A stretch of DNA of 64,000 nt from Flavobacteriales bacterium (GTDB lineage Bacteria > Bacteroidota > Bacteroidia > NS11-12g > UBA9320). The stretch spans positions 1-64,000 of the forward strand of contig JACJZT010000006.1 in NCBI GenBank assembly GCA_020635455.1. The letters are read 5' to 3'. How positions within the stretch are numbered: position 1 is the stretch's first letter; each line of letters begins with the position of its first letter. Below the pieces are notes generated by a model. The model was not told where the DNA came from, ran no database searches, and worked only from the letters and a program-made list of their open reading frames with translations. The translations under genes and the position numbers were made by a program. Positions 60,522 to 64,000 of the stretch are shown one piece after another.

Positions 60522-61337
60522 TTATGGAAAAATGCCAAGCCGGTGAGCAACAACTTTAATGAAATGAACAAATGGGCTTGATTTGGTATCGTATCGAATA
60601 TGAGTACTTCGGTATACTCCGTCTCCTTCGTCCTTTACCAGATCTGCCCTATGCATCAATTTATCTTTCCAGCTTGCCTGCGAAGCATGCCTGAAAAATT
60701 TGTAACCCGTTTCAACCAAACCCCTGCGTATGTCAAGCCGGGTTTGTATCTGAGAAGGCGACCGGTGCTGAAAGTGTTTCAAGCGGATCTTTTTCGGGTA
60801 TACAATTCCGATATGCTTGGGAACGTACTGTCCTTCGGGCCAGACCAATCTTTTTCGATATCTGAAAAATCTTACTTCAGTATACGTATCGGGTTTATAA
60901 TACCGGATCTTTTTATCGTCAAACGGATCACCTTCCCTGAAGTCGAATTCTTCAACATCTTCATGGGTCAACTGAAAATCAAAAGATTGCATTTTAACCA
61001 CATGATACCTTTCGGGAACTTTAGCCAAAAACTCTTTTGGGTTATCTATATAGATTTCGTCGGCCGGAAGCAACACCCACCAGTCACCTTTTTCACAGAT
61101 CTGTTTATTGGCACGATAAGCTTCGCCGAACAAATTATTTTTATAGTGTTTGGTATCCTGTCTCCAGGGGATGATGTTATCGTGAGTTTTGGCCAAACGA
61201 TTCACAATTTCCCAGGTTTTGTCGGTACTGCCGTTATCGTATACAAATATTTTATCAGCCCATTCAGCTGCTGAGAGCAGCGCTTGCTCAATTATATCAT
61301 CCTCATTTTTTATTAAACAGGTTGCAAAAATTCTCAT
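60522..61337 (-). CDS. Glycosyltransferase, GT2-like family
   Basis: A 271-residue GT-A-like enzyme, opening MRIFATCLIKNEDDIIEQAL with the family's N-terminal K-N-E-x-D, then WADKIFVYDNGSTDKTWEI and WWVLLPADEIYID (the D-x-D-like metal site as A-D-E). It ends with a long basic domain. This pattern resembles the glycosyltransferases related to WaaE/KdtX in LPS core regions. Own ATG; 30 bases after the aminotransferase gene in the operon. Confidence 0.82.
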   Translation of the reverse strand: MRIFATCLIKNEDDIIEQALLSAAEWADKIFVYDNGSTDKTWEIVNRLAKTHDNIIPWRQDTKHYKNNLFGEAYRANKQICEKGDWWVLLPADEIYIDNPKEFLAKVPERYHVVKMQSFDFQLTHEDVEEFDFREGDPFDDKKIRYYKPDTYTEVRFFRYRKRLVWPEGQYVPKHIGIVYPKKIRLKHFQHRSPSQIQTRLDIRRGLVETGYKFFRHASQASWKDKLMHRADLVKDEGDGVYRSTHIRYDTKSSPFVHFIKVVAHRLGIFP

Positions 61338-61367
61338 TTTCTATACGTGTTTTTTCTTATTCTAATA

Positions 61368-62498
61368 TTACCGGCTTACCAATTCCCTGACTTTTGTTAT
61401 AACAAAATCAATATCGTTCTGTTCCATGGGTATGTATAGAGGTATGATAATGCTGTGGTCCTGTGCCATTTCAGATACAGGAAGATGAATATCGGCGTAT
61501 TCGGTTTTATAAGCCGTTTCGCGGTGTGAATTCATTATTCCACGACGCGTTGAAATTCCAAGATCCAGCAATTTTTGCATAAGTTCATTTCTGCCAATCG
61601 GGCAATTTGGTTTTAACAGAATACTGAAAGATTGATAATTGCTGAAGTAACCCTCCCTTTCAATTGGAAGCTGTAAACAATCCAGATCCTTGAATGCATC
61701 AAGATATTGCATGGCTATTTTCCTTCTTTCTTCAAGTATCCAGTCGAGTTTTTGGAGCTGGTGAATTCCAACCGAAGCCTGAATATCCGTGAGTCTGTAG
61801 TTATAGCCTATTTCAAGATGGTCTTCAAACATCACTTTATTGGAGGTGTGTCTTACCCGGTCATTTACCGACATTCCGTGCTGACGAAGCAATTTAAGTC
61901 TGTCGTGAAAATCCTCCCGGTTTGTGGTGATCATTCCTCCATCGCCTGTTGATATTACTTTTCTTGGGTGAAACGAAAAACAGACGAGCTCAGAATGCGA
62001 CCCAATTTTTGCCCCTTTGTAAGAAGAGCCTGCAGCACATGCAGCGTCTTCTATCAGGATGAGATCATGTTCTTTGGCCAGTTTATTGAAAGCATCGATA
62101 TCGCATGGCATTCCAATTTGATGAACCAATAAAATGGCTTTTGTTTTTGGTGTGATCTTAGATCTTACATCCTCAAGGTCGAGATTGTAATTTGAAGGAT
62201 CGATTTCTGCAAATACAGGTTTTGCATTAACGTATTTGATCGAGTTTGCCGTAGCTACATAGCTCATGGAGGGACAGATCACTTCATCGCCTTTTCCAAT
62301 ACCTGCAACGATCATTGAAAGGTGTAAAGCTGTTGTGCAATTCGAAACCGCTACTGCATATTTAGCACCGGTGTATTTTGCAAAGGATTCCTCAAACTCA
62401 GCAACTCTGGGACCCTGGGTTATCCAGCCTGTAAGAATGGTATCGTAGGCAGCCTGGGCTTCGTCTTTGGTTAAATAAGGTTTGGCTATGGGTATCAT
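61368..62498 (-). CDS. DegT/DnrJ/EryC1/StrS family sugar aminotransferase
   Basis: A PLP-dependent aminotransferase of 376 residues that converts a keto-sugar nucleotide to the amino form. Motifs: KPYLTKDEAQAAYDTIL, AVAVSNCTTALHLSMIV, EDAACAAGSSYKG, VCFSFHPRKVISTGDGGMITTN with the Schiff-base lysine at PRK, and GYNYRLTDIQASVGIHQL. It overlaps the upstream epimerase by four bases (ATGA). With the formyltransferase and epimerase upstream it forms a likely 4-amino or 3-amino sugar module. Confidence 0.93.
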   Translation of the reverse strand: MIPIAKPYLTKDEAQAAYDTILTGWITQGPRVAEFEESFAKYTGAKYAVAVSNCTTALHLSMIVAGIGKGDEVICPSMSYVATANSIKYVNAKPVFAEIDPSNYNLDLEDVRSKITPKTKAILLVHQIGMPCDIDAFNKLAKEHDLILIEDAACAAGSSYKGAKIGSHSELVCFSFHPRKVISTGDGGMITTNREDFHDRLKLLRQHGMSVNDRVRHTSNKVMFEDHLEIGYNYRLTDIQASVGIHQLQKLDWILEERRKIAMQYLDAFKDLDCLQLPIEREGYFSNYQSFSILLKPNCPIGRNELMQKLLDLGISTRRGIMNSHRETAYKTEYADIHLPVSEMAQDHSIIIPLYIPMEQNDIDFVITKVRELVSR

Positions 62499-63475
62499 GA
62501 TTTCAATGTTGAGTTTTGTTTGTCGAAATACCAGGCTGAAAGTTCCTTCAAGCCTTCTTCAAGACTTATGCTTGGTGTAAAATTGAGTAGCTTTTTTGCC
62601 TTACTTATATCTGCCAGTCGCCGACTAACAGGATTTATGGAGTTTTCTTCTCTGTATTCCGGTTTTAAATCGGAATGATTTACCTTTAACAGTACATCCA
62701 GAAGTTGAGACAAACTTGTTTCAACATTATTGCCAATATTAAAGGCTTCATCGGTTACATCTGCCTGGAGTGCAGCCACATTGGCTTTGGCAATATCCCT
62801 TACATAAACAAAATCCATACTGGAGGACCCATCTCCATAGATCAATGGGTTTTTGTTATCACGTATACAATCGAGCCATTTTATCATAACTTCGGTGTAT
62901 TTTCCATCTGTATCCATTCGGGGTCCGTAGGCGTTGAAGTACCTTAGTGCTACATAATCCAAACCATACATGAACTTAAAGCTTCTGAAAAGTTGCTCTC
63001 CCCATAGCTTGGCGGCTCCATAAAAAGTTTGGTTGTCGTATGGGTTATCGGTTTCAGGAGTGGGGAAATTCTGAGCAAGACCAAAAACTGAAGCAGATGA
63101 GCTGTATATAACTTTCTTTACTTTATGCTTTACGCAAAGTTCTGCCAAATCGAATTTCGCTTTGAGCATTACCTCAAAACCATCTCTCGGGTTTGCTGCA
63201 CAGGCATTAATTCTGAGTGCTGCCATGTGAAACACAAAGTCGGCACCTTCAATACATTTTTCAAGTAAGGCGTAATCACGAATATCCCCTTCGATAAATT
63301 CCACAAGAGGATTTGACTCGAAATTTTTCATGTTTTCATGACTACCCCGGATCAGATTGTCGAGAATAATGATTTTGGCAGGTTCCAGTTTCAGAAGTTC
63401 TTCAACCACATAGGATCCAATGAATCCGGCACCACCTGTAATAAATATTCTGGCATTTTTAACTTTATTGCTCAT
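62495..63475 (-). CDS. NAD-dependent nucleotide-sugar epimerase/dehydratase
   Basis: A 326-residue extended SDR enzyme with the GalE-like Rossmann motif IFITGGAGFIGSYVVEELL, IYSSSASVFG, YxxxK in FYGAAKLWGEQL, RYFNAYGPRM and DFVYVRDIAKAN. It might be an epimerase or a dehydratase; the D-E-x-x-K-type features of 4,6-dehydratases are not obvious. Coupled by four bases to the aminotransferase, suggesting consecutive steps of one sugar pathway. Confidence 0.88.
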   Translation of the reverse strand: MSNKVKNARIFITGGAGFIGSYVVEELLKLEPAKIIILDNLIRGSHENMKNFESNPLVEFIEGDIRDYALLEKCIEGADFVFHMAALRINACAANPRDGFEVMLKAKFDLAELCVKHKVKKVIYSSSASVFGLAQNFPTPETDNPYDNQTFYGAAKLWGEQLFRSFKFMYGLDYVALRYFNAYGPRMDTDGKYTEVMIKWLDCIRDNKNPLIYGDGSSSMDFVYVRDIAKANVAALQADVTDEAFNIGNNVETSLSQLLDVLLKVNHSDLKPEYREENSINPVSRRLADISKAKKLLNFTPSISLEEGLKELSAWYFDKQNSTLKS

Positions 63476-63495
63476 GTTTGGTTGTTTAAATTTTA

Positions 63496-64000
63496 TTAAT
63501 TGAATTTTAAGGTAATACTTTTAAATATGGTGTTTGCGGCATGTACGCCCTTCAGAGATTCGATGTAAAAATTATGGATCATTATCGTTCCGCTTCCACA
63601 GAGTACTTCGATGCCTTCGGGATAAATGGCTACAACTCTTCCGGGAATCCTTCCTGCAAATACCTTGTTGTTCTTTGGACCCGGACTTGCTGAACCAACG
63701 GTGTATTTTACTGAATCGTAATAAAAAAATGCACCTGAGTACGGATGGACCAGTGCCCGAATCAAATTATATACTTCCGCTGACGACCGGTTCCAGTCGA
63801 TCCTTCCATCTTCAGGGGTCCGCTTACAGGTATAGGTAGCTTCCGACTCCTTTTGAGAATGCATTTTGAGTTTGCCGTTTTTTTGGTAATCTTGGATCAT
63901 TTTGAGATAACACCGGATGGTTGCATCAATTACTTTGGAGTACACCGAGTTTATATCATCAGAATCTTCAATGTTCACTTTCATTGAGCTGATAACATCC
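63496..64000 (-). CDS. Formyltransferase, C-terminal part (partial)
   Basis: The frame stays open to the right edge, so the N-terminal catalytic domain lies outside the window; the ATG at 63984 is internal. The visible 167 codons match the end of methionyl-tRNA formyltransferase-like enzymes: DVISSMKVNIEDSDDINSVY, then RTPEDGRIDWNRSSAEVYNLIRALVHPYSGAFFYYD, as in ArnA-type sugar formyltransferases, followed by the C-terminal beta domain. Because it sits in the polysaccharide cluster just upstream of an epimerase and a sugar aminotransferase, N-formylation of an amino sugar is more likely than initiator tRNA formylation. Donor would be 10-formyltetrahydrofolate. Confidence 0.82.
   Translation of the reverse strand, partial: DVISSMKVNIEDSDDINSVYSKVIDATIRCYLKMIQDYQKNGKLKMHSQKESEATYTCKRTPEDGRIDWNRSSAEVYNLIRALVHPYSGAFFYYDSVKYTVGSASPGPKNNKVFAGRIPGRVVAIYPEGIEVLCGSGTIMIHNFYIESLKGVHAANTIFKSITLKFN

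Noticed and set aside
60600..61274. Open frame of 224 codons on the plus strand
   Set aside because: It lies fully antisense to the GT2-like gene, whose motifs are clear; the translated protein is rich in Phe and Ile with no recognisable domain.
1..64000. Prophage, transposon, integrase or defence island
   Set aside because: I saw no transposase, integrase, restriction-modification, toxin or phage structural motifs and no terminal repeats; the accessory part is a polysaccharide cluster.

Overview
The window looks like chromosomal DNA from a member of the Bacteroidetes (Bacteroidota), possibly Saprospiria- or Chitinophagia-like. The evidence is: type IX secretion sorting domains; promoters of the TTG...TAnnTTTG form in front of several genes; an F-type ATPase operon with atpB-E-F-H-A-G but no atpD/atpC alongside; DUF3822 next to rsmD; and an AT-rich base composition. 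I saw no rRNA, tRNA, insertion sequence, CRISPR array or integrase.

The left part (about 1-37550) is mostly housekeeping. It starts with the 3' end of a nonribosomal peptide synthetase (carrier domain). Next come a small membrane protein and the ATPase genes (343-5795), ccmB on the other strand, a biotin carboxylase, a tiny protein that is almost only a type IX sorting domain, mgtE and rsmA on the minus strand, and rpsO-pnp. A second stretch (14139-24341) holds a retropepsin-like protease overlapping a redoxin lipoprotein, a membrane-anchored VWA protein, a secreted LamG protein with seven 51-residue cysteine repeats, an exonuclease/GIY-YIG fusion, a methyltransferase and fbp. A third (24444-37550) holds a DbpA-like helicase, paaN, DUF3822-rsmD, a lipoprotein joining a heme c motif to a peptidylglycine-monooxygenase-like copper fold, a glucosaminidase with LysM domains, an orphan DsbD N-terminal domain beside full-length dsbD, a GmhA-like isomerase, a heavy-metal-binding lipoprotein and a large MORN-tailed protein.

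The right part (37552-64000, all minus strand, running in from beyond the right edge) is one long surface-polysaccharide cluster of about 21 tightly packed genes. It holds two kinds of initiating glycosyl-phosphate transferase, six GT4 enzymes, two GT2 enzymes, one unclassified GT-B-like protein, an O-antigen ligase/polymerase, nucleotide-sugar enzymes (dehydratase, two epimerases/reductases, UDP-GlcNAc 2-epimerase, Gfo/Idh/MocA oxidoreductase, DegT aminotransferase, UDP-galactopyranose-mutase-like flavoprotein) and modifying enzymes (AsnB-type amidotransferase, NodU-type carbamoyltransferase, CapK-like adenylating enzyme, formyltransferase). Together these suggest a glycan carrying amide, carbamoyl and formamido groups.

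The most unusual points are: a glycosyltransferase in that cluster with no standard start codon covering its N-terminal domain; the high share of TTG/GTG starts there; the copper/heme lipoprotein whose usual redoxin partner is encoded 15 kb away; and promoter boxes that lie so close to start codons that the mRNAs should be nearly leaderless.
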